From Haliotis asinina (lineage: Eukaryota; Mollusca; Gastropoda; Lepetellida; Haliotidae): a stretch of DNA of 64,000 bases. This document shows, one piece after another, positions 29,301 to 40,910 of this stretch (position 1 is its first letter; every line of letters starts with the position of its first letter). Below the pieces are notes generated by a model. That model was not told the origin of the DNA. It saw only the letters and a program-made list of their open reading frames with translations, and did not search any database. The stretch spans positions 17,325,501-17,389,500 of the forward strand of contig NC_090291.1 of the NCBI RefSeq assembly GCF_037392515.1. The letters run 5' to 3'. A program made the translations under genes and the position numbers.

Positions 29301-32300
29301 TTACATCCGCCATGTTGGTGGTCAAGCGGAAGTAGTCCAGCAGTGTTGATCAGTGGATTGTATGGTCCCGACTTGATTATTTACAGAGATATGGCTGGAC
29401 TATTGCTGAGTGTGGGGTAAAACTAAGTTCATTGACCTCATTTTCAGGAGAACAAAATCCTCAACTACATGAATGTACTTTATGTCATCTGGTTGGTTTT
29501 CAGGGCAGTGTACTGTGTGGTAGGACAGTGTGACTTCAGTGAAGACCATGCAGAGATCTCAGACAAGATAGATGACTACCTGTGGCTCAAGTTGTGTCAG
29601 ATCCAGTTTGAACCAGATGAGACTGGGCAGGAGCAGTTTACTTTGCAGAAGTTGCAGACACTATTGTATAAAGATTATGGTAAACATGCCTCTATTGATG
29701 ATTATTTCCTTTGAGTGATATTATGAACTGAATCTGACATTATATACAAGTCACATGTTATTCAAGTGACCAGCCAATGATTTTGATGTTGAAATGTTTG
29801 GATCGATATTACTGGGATGTTTAGGAATGACACACTTTGAGAACAAACTCCTTTGAACATGTACATAACAATAAATACACACACATGCATATGTAGGGCT
29901 ACATCACAATCAAAGTTCGTATTTATATTCACATATATGCGCACATTTATTCTAATGGATGAAGTGGTATATAGTAATTAACTGGTACATTTGTCTTATA
30001 CGATCAAGCATTGTTGGTATAATCTACTTTGACTATGTATAGTTACCACTTCTCATGTATTCCCGTATGTTTGAATGATGGGGAAAAATTCCTTTGACAT
30101 TCTCAGGAGTTTCATACATCTTTCAGTATGTTCAGATACAATTAAGAAACATGTTAATACTCACTCATATCAGATGAGGAATATAGATATATATATATAT
30201 ATTCAGGTGATATGATTTGACTAGAATGAAATTTAAGGGGCATACGGGCAGAAGTCTTTCCTTATACATGTGCGTTGAATGACTGCACCAGTGATTGTAT
30301 CAAATCTGTCTTTAAGATCATCAGGTATGTCTTTGTCTACAGTGGGTTGTGTGCTGCGCTGGTGAAGTGCTCCAATTAGTATTTTGCACAAGACCAATCA
30401 GTCGTAAGCTGTTTTTAACAGAGGAGTGATTGCTATGCAATCTTAACCCTCTTGTTCCCTCTGTTTGTCAGGTGAGAGTCACTTTAATGGCTACAGTCAA
30501 CCATTTCTGTACTTCCAAGTGCTGTGTTTGACAGCACAGTTTGAAGCTGCTATTGAGTTCCTGTCCCGGATTGAGAGGCTGCGATGTCATGCGGTGCATG
30601 TGGCGCTTGTCCTATATGAGCTGAAGCTCCTTGCTCTGCCAGTCAACTGTCAGGCACAGCTGTGTGAGTAGGGATTTTCAGTTCTAAGTGTTCAAGCTTA
30701 ACTTGTGTGTAGGTGAAGATCCTTGCACTGCTGGTGAACTGGAGATATAAGATGCTTACAGGTCAGGGTGTATTGCTGATGTTGCTTTTGCAGACTTTTG
30801 CAAAACCTTTTTAATGTGATGTTAAAATTTTATTTTAATGCTTTTCAAATGATGTTTTTGAACTACAAGAATGAGGATTTTGTCTACTTGTTTGGTGGAA
30901 GTAAATATCCTGAACAGTAAAAGAAATGCAAGTTTCGAAAAAAAGAAATCTCATGAAAGTGAGCATTCATGTTCATATTCTCTGTTTAAAAACGTTAGAA
31001 AAAAACCTAAAAAACAGCTGCATTACTTTTATTGTTCAGTATGTATTTATTCACCTCTGCATGAGGATGAGACTGCGTGAAAAGTTGGATTTTGATGAGG
31101 TGGTAATTCAACAATGGCAAAATTTGTACTAGTATCATATGAAACTGAGGAAGTGAGAAGTGAGGAAGTGGGTGAGATTCAGTTTTGTGGCCTGTGTTTC
31201 CAGTATCCAGTCACTCCAGTGACACGTCCCCGATGATGAGGCTGAATCTGGCTCGACTCATCATGATGTACACACGCAAGTTCGAAGCTACCGATGCACG
31301 GGAAGCCTTGCAGTACTTCTACTTCCTTAGGTAAAATTTTCCATATCAGTTATTTAAAAGGGGTGGTCGGGTAGTGGTTAAAGCATTTGCTCGTCACACC
31401 ACACACTCAGGTTTGATTTCCTACATGGTTAGTGTGTGCAGCCCATTTCTGGTGTTCCCTGCTGTGATATTGCTGGAATATTGCTAAAAGTGGCATAACC
31501 AAACTCAGTGTTATTTAACAAGTTAGTATCCCTGTGTTACTCCACTGTGTAATTTATATAACATGTTTCCATGGTAATATCATCAGTTACAGTATTATAT
31601 CTTATGAAAATATATTTTTGCATGATGAGACCTACTTTAAGTAACACTGTTTTATGTTGCAGGGATTTACGTACCAGCAGTGATGACAACTTGTTCATGT
31701 CTTGTGTCAGTGAGCTGGTTCTCGAAACAAGAGAGGTAATGTGGTACCTGAGAGCAGTGGTTTCTCAGGCGCTGTCTTATGAACAATCTGTGCAGTAGGA
31801 AAAGTTTCAGGACTGTGCCTTCAATTTTCTCATTTTTGTCACATTGGTGTTTGTGGTAGCTTTTGTCTTGACACTATCATCACAATTCCAAAGTAAATCT
31901 TGAAATTTTACCGTAATTTTAATCATTCATACCAGAGAAAGATGTAATGTTCTGAATACAGACAGCTTACACACCAAGTTTTATTGAATTCAAATTGTAG
32001 TTACTGCATTGTTATGCAAAGTGTCAAAGTTCATATAACAAACCAATAAATTTTCTGTTTCCAGTTTGAAATGCTCCTGGGCAAACTAGAAAGAGATGGC
32101 ACTAGGAAAGTAAGTGTTGATTTCATCAGTTGAAAATAGTTCAACTATATTCAGTGCCGATGACTCGATTCTCTCACTCACCTTGATTTCAATGCAAGAA
32201 ACTTCCATGACAGGTGCTTTGCTATATCTTTTAATGCAAATAACATCTGCTGACAAGTCTGTGAGAGTTGTCTCCCTTAATCTTTAAAGCAATTATATAC

Positions 32301-35300
32301 GGGATGGTTAATGTTTTGTCTCTCATAAGGCAGATTATATGTCATTGAGGCCATGATGTATGATTTTCTAAACACTATGCTAACATGAACCTGTCAATTA
32401 CTGAATTTCAGCCTGGTGCTATTGACAAGTTCAACAGAGACACACAGAAGATAATAGAACTGGTTGCCAAGGATACAGAATCTAAAGGACTCTTTGAAGA
32501 TGCTGTGATGTTGTTTGATTTAGCAAAGGTATGTTTCCTTCAGCATGTTTTGTTTCACAGTTCATTGCAGATATGGCGGTTAATGTTGAGGATTTACTAT
32601 CTAAACCGAAACAGCCTTGTTGGATTGTTGAGTAAGTCCCAGGTATAGTTTCTTCTCATGAAGCATATGATTATCCGTGAAAGGTTTTCTGTGCAGTGTA
32701 AAGTGGCCTTCACACAGGAAACTAAAGTTACACATCACATGTTGTCAAACTCAAGTTTGACAATGTGAACAGTCCAACAACCTAAAACCAACACTATTTT
32801 CAGAGTCGTCAAACTAATGTCAAGAAAGAGGATCGGTCTCAGTTCTCACCAGCTTTTCCATTAAACTTTTGGTGTCATCAAACTTGAGTTTGATGCCGAT
32901 TATCTCAGTCAGTGAAATTGCCATGTGAACGCATTTATAGAGACATGACGTTGAAATGACTTGAAAGTTGGTCGTGTTTGATGGGTGAAAGTGCATGTTT
33001 GACAACTTTTAACATTTCAGCAACATGTGTTGTCAAACTTTAGTTTGCTGTGTGAAGGCTGCTTAAGGACCAGTTATGATGTAAATGAGGATTCTGTATT
33101 GAAAAAGGTTGTTTGTTTGTGTTGAATATGTGAGTGAGTGTTTACAATTAAGTGAATGAGTGTGATTTCGTGCCATTTTTAGCAATATTTGCGACAGTGT
33201 TTTGTGTTTGTGTGGGTGCTTGTGTATGTGAATGCACCATAAATGGGATTCACACATGAATCCTATGTGATGAGTCAATCCTGGGTATGAGTGAACGCCT
33301 TAACCACAAGACTACTCCACAGTCAGAGGTCCCTAGTGGCCTATCCTTGTGTTGCTAGGTGAATTGAAGGTAATAGTAACAATGTTCAGTGTATGCGCTT
33401 AGAGCATGTCCCTTAGTGATGTGGATTAAGCGCCATATAAGTACTCTTATTATTATTATTATTATGACATCTTTCGTTTCAGTGACTTGGCTGAGGGCAT
33501 GTTATTGTACATTGACAGTGTGGATTGTTCTTGTTATATCTTGTTCTTGTTATGATTTTGCTTGCTCAGTCTTAATGATTTATAAGCAAAAGCTAAAACA
33601 CTGGAATAGTTCTGTATTCTGTAAATACCGAACAAATTCCCATCTCTCTTCCAGAACCATGAAAAAACGCTGACCTTACTAAACAAACTGCTGAGTCAGG
33701 TGATCTCCCAGCCAGGGGCACCCCAGTCCAATAGAGACAGGCTGAAGAACATGGCCCTTGGGATTGCTCAGAGGTTAGTTTGTGCTGTAGTCATCAACGA
33801 CCAAGAGGTCATTCTTTTTGCCGCTGTAAAGCTGCATAATTCTTTTTAGTATTTTCTCTGGCACTTTATAATGAGTAGAAAGGTACTTGGTAAGACTATT
33901 TTCTTCAGTTTTTTACATGCAAGAAAATCAGTTAGTCAGACTCACTGACATTAGTGACACTTGTCACCAACTTTCATAGTTCAGTCATCATGATATTGAT
34001 CTCTGGACTGTCTTTTCCAGATTCGATTATTTATAGAATACCTATATATATAGCTGGAATATTGAGGTGTTAAACAACGCAAAGTAAACTCAGCAGAAAT
34101 GAAAACTTGACACTCATTATTTTTCAAATAGTGTTTTGAAACTTTTCTTGAAAGAGTTCTTGTGATTATAGTTAAATGCATTGTCAAGGGCATTACGTCA
34201 CACATTCATTCTACTGGTCGGGCCTACGTAGCAAGGGGGAGAGCACTCCACGTTAAAATCACGTTTCCACAAGTCACGTGACCTATTGATACACTTGCAG
34301 TTGATCTCATGGTAGCAGAGTAGAGTGTGATCTCAGAAAAACACGGTTCCATGGTTAATTATTCGTGAATTTGCAATGCCATGACTGTCAAACATTCAGC
34401 GTGAACGTGTCATTGGCATGCTGAATATGGGAACGTCCGTCACTGTTGTTGCGAGGTTATAGGGTGCAGTCAACAGACCATCCATAATTTCCAGACATGT
34501 GTCCATCAAACTGGCACCACAGCTGACCGCCCCCGTCCTGGTCGACCATGTGTGACGTCACACGCAGAAGACCAACAGACTGTCTTACATCATTTGCGTA
34601 TTTGGTTTGTCACTGCCACATCCACTGGGAATGTATTGTTTGGAGGTAGAGTGACTGCCCAAACCTTCTGAAATCGCTTGCGCTCTGTTCATCTTCATGC
34701 ACGGTGGCCATATTGTGGAGCCATTCTAACCCGTTTCCATTGACGCCAACGTCTTCAATCGTTAATTCAGTCTAAGTAAACTTTGTCTCAGTGTATTTCG
34801 TTACACTCCACCACTGAGTCTAACAAAACCTAGTAGAAGGTCACGTCAGGTAACCTTTGAGCTACCAATGGTGGTCCAATCAAATGCGAGACGGTTAAAT
34901 AGATTTAACCAATCAGACAATGGCTACTATTTAGGGATCGGAGGGACTTTTAAAATATTCAGGTCACTGACACAGATCTCTCCACAAACAAAAATCGGCA
35001 TATAACACAGTTATTTGACCTGCAGTATATATGGGGTTTCTGTTGACATGGTTACCATTTGCTAATATTTCCGCAAGATAACAGCCTTGAATATTGTCAA
35101 AACACTATTTTCAATGACTGTTTACTCACCGTTGTCATGGCAGTACATACGCCGTGTGATTCACCCGGAGGCGATCATACGCTAAAGAGCATTCGGAATT
35201 GTTCGGGTACGAACCTTTTTGAGATAAAAAGTTCATAAGGGATGTGCGAATGTGCACTTTCGCGATTTGGTAAGCTGTATTCTGATTGGTCAATATCAAA

Positions 35301-38300
35301 GGTTATCTGACGCGACCTCCCATAAGGTTTTGTTAGACTCAGTGGTGGAGTGTAACGAAAAGTACTGAGGATAAGTTTACTTATTTGAAACCCATTTTCC
35401 AAAATGTTCAAATTATTGACTTTGAAACGAGTGTAAAGTTTTTATTTTTGTTGAGTTTAATTCACATGATAGACATGATCTTTTTTAGATTTGCTCTGAT
35501 TATGTTTCTACATTTGTCACTTCTATTCCAGAATGTTTATGTTTATTTTATGAAGTTAGTTATAAATATTGTCATGACCCCATTATTGCAGGTATCGCAC
35601 ACTTGGTTATGAGGGCACACAGGCCACATCCAACACCTTCTACCTTCTGCTTGACTTGATCACCTTCTTTGACCTGTACCATGTCGGTAGTATGGACCAA
35701 GGTTTGGAGGTGAGAATCACTGTGAAGGACCTTGGTGAAATTGATTGACTTGTATTCAGAGTCGGTAGTGTAGACCATGGTTTGTAGGTGGGAATCTCTG
35801 TGAAGGACCAAATAAAATTGACTGACTTACGTCCAATGTTGCCAGTTTTGACTAAGGTTTTAGGGGTGATAAACAAAGTGCAAGTCCATGGTTAAAGTCA
35901 TTGCCTTGCATTCAGTGTTGGTAGTATGGAGAGGTGAGAATGATTGCAGTTGCCCTAGACAAAAGAGAATGGTCAGTTTTATCCCTTTCCTGCACTTGCG
36001 CATGCCTTTGTTCATTTATGCAGGAAAATAGAAAAATGGGTTCGTGTGTCATCATCAGAGTAAAATGTTGTCATCCAAATTACCTACTGATGAAGCTGTT
36101 GTCAATATTTGCTGGGGATTTTGAGAGATTATAATAAATAGTAATGACTATTTGCTAAACGCCTGTATCCATGCTCTTGTGCGTGCTCAAAACTCTGAAA
36201 AAAGCACAGTCTTATTATAATTACCCATATAACCCAAGCTGCCAAGAAGGTTAGCAATCACTTGATTTTTCCCACTGGGTACCCATTCACTGCTGGGTGA
36301 CCAGAGGTGATTTATGAACAAACTCATTTACCTAAGGTGAGACGACATGTGTGAGGTGTGCTTCATTGTGGGCCAGAACTGAAGTCCCAGAAACTCTCAG
36401 GAGTCAATTAAGCTGCCAAGATTACCAAAGAATTTGTATGTTGTTACAGGTTGTAAAACAGCTCAAGTTGCTTCCACTGACTGCGGAGGAAGTAGAACAC
36501 AGAGTCAACTCTTTCCGACACTTCACAGATGAAGTAAGGATGTTTCTGGATGCTTCAAATCATAGCAATATTTGTTGTCTAATTTCATTGGTGGGCATGA
36601 TGGTTTATATGCAAACAGGGTAGATCAACTGGCGTACATCAGTTCACACTTGTCCCTTGCTAAAGGTACGTCATTTTACACTCGGCACTCACCAAGGGAT
36701 TATTGGCTTACACACATGATACCAAAGCTCATAGCAGTGCCAGGACATACCATTGACATACCACCCTGTTACCCATTTTTTAGAAAGCATATTTGCCCTG
36801 GTGCCTTGCTAGATTTTCCAGCACAATAATCAGCAAAGCCAAACATCTAAGGCCTGCATGTTGCTTTAGACCCAGGTTTGATTTCCCACATTGGAACAAT
36901 GTGCGAGGCCCATTTCTGGCGTACCCCACTGTGGCGTACCCCACTATTTGTTGGAATATTGCTAAAAGCGTAAAGCCATATTGACTTGCTCACTCTCTCA
37001 CTCATGCTGTAGGTGCGACGGTGCCTGCCTGACATCCTCCTGGCTGTGATGAACATCCTTCACAACAAGTACAAGAACCTCAGGTAAGCTGAACTACCAC
37101 CAAAATGTCCTCAACCTGCTGGGGATGGGGTGGAGTAGCCTTGTGGGAAAACGTTTGCCTGTCACACCATAGCCCAGGGTTTGATTTCCTGCATGGGTGA
37201 AGTTAAGTGTGTGAAGCCCATTTCTGATGTGTTATTGTTGGAATAACACTGGAAGTGACACACTGAATCACTGCTTAAACAGTTTATCTCAGGATATGGT
37301 TTGCAGCCATATTGTGATATATAGGGTAGCATCACACTTGGGGTCCTCAGTTTGCTCATCAACTAAGTAGCATTGGAGCAGTGTAATCATTAGCTTGTCA
37401 AGCTGAATACACAGGTTGTCCCCCACTGTGATATCAATGGAATATTGCTAAAGCTATACTCCCTCCCTCCTAAGCCTGCTTATCTCAAGAGCATTTCAAC
37501 CATATTACAACATGTAGAGTAGTACCAGTCCTCAAGTCGCGTGTCATCTTAGAGGGGGTAGGGTAGTGTAGTGGCTACAGCATCTCCTCATCATGGTGAA
37601 GCCCTGGATTCAATTGCCCGCATGTGTACAGTGTATGAAGCCCATTTGTGGTGTACCTCGCCATGATATTGCTGGAACATACAAGCAGTTTAAAGCTAAA
37701 CTCAGTAAATGATAGAAATATAAATGTTAGAAGCATATATCTACAACTGTCTTATCCAGAATTTTGTGGCTCCAGCACTAAGAACTGTTACATGTTTGTT
37801 TGTCTTTGGTAACTCCATCTGTTGATCAGTATCAGATTCCAACTTGCATCACTTGCTTCAAACAAGGCGCACAGTTGGATCAATAGTCAGCTCATTAGAA
37901 GAAGTCTAAGCCTGAAATGTGCAGCAAATTACATGAGCAGTTTGTCAAAAAGCAAGAACAGATTTGACAAAAGATGGTACTTTCTTACTCTGCTGGAATG
38001 TGATTAGTTATTCTTTATGGGCGGGTGCATGATTGATTGACTGATCGTATTCATTATCATCAAACGACCTGTGAAGGTCCCGGGGTAGAACAGCCGTTCA
38101 GCAACCCATGTTTGCCTTAAAAGGCAACTATGCTTGTCGTAAGAGGCGACTAACGGGATTGGGTGGTCAGGCTCGCTGACTTGGTTGACACAGGTCATCG
38201 GTTCCCAATTGCGCAGATCGATGCTCATGTTGTTGGTCACTGGATTGTCTGGTCCAGACTCGATTACTTTCAGACTGCTGCCAAATAGCTGGAATATTCT

Positions 38301-39762
38301 GAGTATAACGTAAAACTACACTCACACTCACTCGCTCATTAACGACAAACCAGGATTATTGCTGTGTCAAATCATGAAGGTAATTTTTCATCTATTTCAG
38401 GAATGCTGGCATCCAAAGTCCAACACCAGGACAGAAAGGACGAGTGGATGATGGAGGAAAAGATACGGTCAGTAAAATATTCGGGTTAGAATTAGTTCAG
38501 TTACCATGCTTGTAAGAGGCGGCTAGTCATATCAGGTGGTCAGGATCATTGACTTTGTTGACACGTCATTGTAGCCCAGTTGTATAGGTCAGTGCTCATG
38601 CCATTGATCACTGGATTGTCTGGTCCAGTCACTATATTGCTGGAATATTTCTGAGAGCGATATTAAAGTAAACCCACTCACTCACCAGCTTTTATGGTTG
38701 ATAGTTTCATTTTCAAAATAAATTTCACAGAACAAACCCAATTTCAGTAGTTAAGCTTTAGTACAAGAGATTATCTTGAATGCATATTTTGATGATATAA
38801 AGTTTGAGGTATGTGAAAGACAAAATAAGTTGTATTAAAAATTTGTTTACTTTCTGAGAAATTGTATATCTTCATTCTTGTATGTCATACTAAGAATGTA
38901 CTAGAAAGAAACCTTTGGGGTGGAATGGGGATTCTAGATTATGTGTGTTGCTTTCAGCAATGTAAAGTATATGTGAAGTTATCTGTAGAACAAAAGTGGA
39001 TGAGTTTAGTTTGACTGATTTAGTTTGATGCCACACCCAGCCACATTTTAGCCTTGTAGCAATCTGTAAATAATTAAATCTGGACCAGACAATCCTGTGA
39101 TAAAAGAGATAAAATTAGCTTTAGGACTGAGACAGTCTGTATTGCTTCTGTATTGACAAAGGCACCCTTATCATAAGTGTATGTGAATGCGGGATATCAT
39201 ATTGTAGGGTAAGATTTTCATCCCTTAATTGTTCAACTGTACATATGAGACTGATGCTTTCAGAGGTGAGGCAAGGTGAGGTGAAATTGGGTTTAATGTT
39301 GTACCTAAGAAAATTTCGCTCATATGACTATGTGTATATGTGTGTATGTATGGCTGCTTGTACTATATCAGACTTAAACTGGTTTTATAGTACTAGCTCA
39401 CTGAGACACCATGTCACAGTTAAGCATGAATACCCCATTCAGACTCCAAGCTGACTAGTCCATGTTGTACTCATTAATGCTGAGAGACAGGCAGGACCAA
39501 CAGTACCACATTTTAAAGTCTGTTAGTATGACATAACCAGAAAATGTGCTTTCAGAAGAAATGAGGTGTTTCCAAACCTTGACTGTTACTTTTACTGTAC
39601 ATCAGTGAGGCATAAATGAGAATCTGTTCTCTCTGTTTTCAGTATTTGAACTATTTGAGGAGTCAAGCAAGAGCGCTGATCATGTTTGCTGGGATGCTGC
39701 CATACCGGTTGCCGGGTGATACCAACTCAAGACTTGTACAGATCGAAGTGCTCATGAACTGA
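20384..39762 (+). CDS. NUP93: Nuclear pore complex protein Nup93 (23 exons)
   Basis: Scaffold of the nuclear pore inner ring, the metazoan relative of yeast Nic96. Exons: 20384-20559, 22408-22525, 23538-23600, 24158-24286, 24951-25025, 25509-25601, 26135-26280, 26605-26737, 27002-27099, 27825-27884, 28220-28297, 29504-29679, 30472-30663, 31204-31330, 31663-31735, 32065-32109, 32412-32528, 33655-33773, 35592-35709, 36450-36533, 37013-37083, 38401-38467, 39643-39762. All junctions are GT..AG with matching phase. They give 2478 nt, 825 residues, against about 819 that I recall for human. The N-terminus ([13 protein letters not shown], then [10 protein letters not shown]) is the helical region that binds partner Nups. 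The rest is an alpha-helical solenoid with [29 protein letters not shown], and the C-terminus [14 protein letters not shown]. No premature stop or odd exon was found. Introns carry many SINEs and MITEs, all in non-coding sequence. Confidence 0.96.
20715..20885 (-). repeat. tRNA-like repeat (family L), old copy
   Basis: The minus strand has tRNA-like words ttggctgaatgggttagacgg and gattaggtgcctgactgaggg, then a body shared with 20985-21150 and 42800-42925 (aagta.a.tcagattctg). Confidence 0.4.
20985..21150 (+). repeat. tRNA-like repeat (family L)
   Basis: The body caca.tgttgcatttt.ggatttcactttctt.gtaaagtaca.attct is shared with 42800-42870. Next to it is tRNA-like sequence with gggctagatggctga (box A-like) and ggtttgagtcc (box B-like). 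Confidence 0.5.
21215..21456 (-). repeat. SINE family A
   Basis: A near-complete copy in Nup93 intron 1, with the (CTCA) tail at the left and the acctgtgaagatcc head at the right. Confidence 0.85.
22869..23129. mobile_element. MITE with GGGGTGAACRTTATCC ends
   Basis: GGGGTGAACGTTATCC..CGTAGCCTCTCG at the left is inverted at the right (CGAGAGGCTACGAG..GGATAATGTTCACCCC). About 260 bp, non-coding, in Nup93 intron 2. Confidence 0.7.
24470..24565 (+). repeat. SINE family A fragment
   Basis: The words ggttaggcttgctgacttggttgatgtgt and agatcaatgctcattg match the family head. Confidence 0.5.
24754..24907 (+). repeat. tRNA-derived SINE (family T)
   Basis: Box A-like taacctaatggttaaagag, box B-like ggtttgattcc, the cacatgggtagaatatg middle and the tail gatattgctgcaatattgctaaaagtgg. 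It lies in Nup93 intron 4. Confidence 0.8.
29341..29440 (+). repeat. SINE family A fragment (3' half)
   Basis: It keeps gttgatcagtggattgtatggtcccgacttgattatttacag and the shared tail, ending close to the exon 12 acceptor at 29503. Confidence 0.6.
30910..31039. mobile_element. 130-bp MITE with CTGAACAGTAAAAGAAATGC ends
   Basis: CTGAACAGTAAAAGAAATGCA at the left is inverted at the right as TGCATTACTTTTATTGTTCAG. It is the uninterrupted relative of 12824-13251. It lies in Nup93 intron 13. Confidence 0.75.
31359..31512 (+). repeat. tRNA-derived SINE (family T)
   Basis: Head ggtcgggtagtggttaaagcatttgctcgtcacacc, middle agcccatttctggtgttccctgctgtg, tail tggaatattgctaaaagtgg. It lies in Nup93 intron 14. 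Confidence 0.8.
32701..33064. mobile_element. 364-bp MITE with GGCCTTCACACAG ends
   Basis: AAGTGGCCTTCACACAGGAAACTAAAGTT-type sequence at 32701 is inverted at 33035-33064. Internal CAAACTTGAGTTTG palindromes repeat several times. End sequence and size resemble small hAT-type elements, which is inference. It lies in Nup93 intron 17. Confidence 0.7.
33152..33325 (-). repeat. SINE family T, highly diverged
   Basis: The order tgagtgtgatttcgtgccatttttagcaatatt, then gagtgaacgccttaaccacaagactactcc fits a minus-oriented copy whose middle has been replaced. Confidence 0.45.
33385..33468 (+). repeat. LINE/SINE-type 3' tail with (ATT)n
   Basis: gtgtatgcgcttagagcatg and ttaagcgccatataagtactcttattattatt have the look of a retroposon 3' end. 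A minus-oriented relative is at 52781-52854. Confidence 0.5.
34775..35381. mobile_element. 607-bp MITE with long inverted ends
   Basis: AGTAAACTT..TCTCAGT..TTTCGTTACACTCCACCACTG..TCTAACAAAACCT at the left is inverted at about 35280-35381; the arms extend over about 100 bp with mismatches. Non-coding, in Nup93 intron 18, ending about 210 bp before exon 19. Confidence 0.8.
35683..35950 (+). repeat. 77-79-bp tandem repeat that includes the Nup93 exon 19 donor
   Basis: Units begin at 35683, 35761, 35838 and 35917 (the last partial). The first unit holds the final 27 coding bases of exon 19 plus the donor GAG|gtgagaatc. The second reads TTTGTAG|gtgggaatc, and the others are more diverged. Confidence 0.75.
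36850..37002 (+). repeat. SINE family T with an internal duplication
   Basis: Box B-like caggtttgatttcccac, the middle tgcgaggcccatttctgg, then ggcgtaccccact twice in a row, then tggaatattgctaaaag. It ends about 10 bp before the Nup93 exon 21 acceptor. Confidence 0.7.
37121..37262 (+). repeat. SINE family T, diverged
   Basis: gtggagtagccttgtgggaaaacgtttgcctgtcacacc, ggtttgatttcctgcatggg and gaagcccatttctgatgtg follow family order. It lies in Nup93 intron 21. Confidence 0.65.
37553..37712 (+). repeat. SINE family T, diverged
   Basis: gtagggtagtgtagtggctacagcatctcctcatc, gaagcccatttgtggtgtacctcgccatgatattgctggaa, then a rearranged tail. It lies in Nup93 intron 21. Confidence 0.65.
38067..38340 (+). 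repeat. SINE family A, full-length copy
   Basis: It runs from acctgtgaaggtcccggggtagaa through cgactaacgggattgggtggtcaggctcgctgac and agatcgatgctcatg to ctcactcgctc. It lies just upstream of the Nup93 exon 22 acceptor. Confidence 0.9.
38503..38685 (+). repeat. SINE family A, partial
   Basis: It keeps aagaggcggctagtcatatcaggtggtcaggat, catgccattgatcactggattgtctggtccag and the tail. It starts 36 bp after the exon 22 donor. Confidence 0.75.
39000..39105 (-). repeat. SINE family A fragment
   Basis: tgatgccacacccagccacattttag..agcaatctgtaaataattaaatctggaccagacaatcc marks the tail half. Confidence 0.55.
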
Positions 39763-40310
39763 TGCTGTTCAGTTGATCCTCATTAATCAACAGAGAAGTC
39801 AACTATGAGTCACTACAGAACCATGGGAAGAGTGTCACGAACTCACTGTCCGGGATACATTTCATCTTCTTCATATGACTGTTTGACTGGACAAGAAGAA
39901 TACATGGAAATTACGTTTGAATGTGTACAGTGCATGTATATTCATGGAAACAGATAAGGGAACACATGAAAGTACAAGTTTTCCTTCATTTTTTCAGGTT
40001 TCTTCACAAGTTTTGTATTGCACTATGGTGAAATTCTGTAAATAAATAGGGGAACACTTGTACTTTAATGTGTTCCCCTATTCGTTTCCATGGGTATATT
40101 TTCATATGCTTTGTTTCATGGTTTTAGGTTCTCGATATGTACGCTATTTTTTATTGTAATGTAAAAGACTTTAACTGATCTTAGTTGACTTCTCTGTATT
40201 GTACATACTAAGGTGTCATCCCACATCACTTCATTGTACATACCTTGTCATCTTCAAGATCAAATGTGGCTAATTGAACGAGAATAAATAGAAATGTAAC
40301 TCAAGGAAGT
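39763..40310 (+). terminator. NUP93: Nup93 3' untranslated region and poly(A) signal
   Basis: Sequence after the TGA at 39760-39762. AATAAA at 40283-40288 is followed by a GT-rich stretch (gtgtttctttggtgtg), a good cleavage signal. An earlier AATAAA near 40040 lies inside an inverted repeat and could be an alternative. Confidence 0.65.
39941..40096. repeat. Inverted repeat in the Nup93 3' UTR
   Basis: The arm atggaaac.gata.gggaacacat.aaagtacaagt (about 39942-39980) is inverted at 40056-40096. An extra perfect 11-bp hairpin, TAGGGGAACAC / GTGTTCCCCTA, lies at 40047-40081. It may be a short foldback transposon. Confidence 0.7.
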
Positions 40311-40559
40311 GTTTCTTTGGTGTGTTTCCAGACCTGAACACACAGATACTCAGGCAGTGATGAGTGCATCCTACATATCTGTAGGTTATATATATCGATG
40401 AATCTCCACTATACCCTGGATGCATCTACGACTCCGCCCCATAAATGTGTTAGATCACTTGGCTGGCTCTTTATCCAATCAGGTGTCTACACTGGGAAGT
40501 TGAGCAAACTAATCACTCACTTTTGCATTTTAGTTTATCTAATTGATTAAACTTGACAA

Positions 40560-40910
40560 CACAAGCCATTCAGAGGTTCTCTGAAAGAGGTAGAAGGAGT
40601 TCTTGCATGTATATTTGTCCTCCGCTGCAATGCGTTCAGGGGTGTGAACGCCCATCTGTACGTCTGGATTCTCATGAACTATTGTACCCAATATCTTCAA
40701 ATCTGGTGACAGCCTACATGGGGGGATTATGCAGACACCAGTCAGTTTGGGTGACCTTGACCTTATTTTTAAGGTCAACATGACACTTTGGCCACTTTTC
40801 AGATTTTTGTTAATGCAGTATCATTTTTGTGTGGCTATTTTGACTTGGGTGTGGTCATTTTTTTCGCATGGCCATTTTGATTATCAACCCATCATGTTTA
40901 TTAAGTCATA
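40560..40910. repeat. Probable dispersed repeat with nuclear-receptor-like words
   Basis: The stretch ctgtacgtctggattctcatgaactattgtaccc..aatcttcaaatctggtgacagcctacatg, then ggtgaccttgacctt and aaggtcaacatgac, resembles a repeat type I have seen in mollusc DNA. The match is from memory. No coding frame is convincing. Confidence 0.35.
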
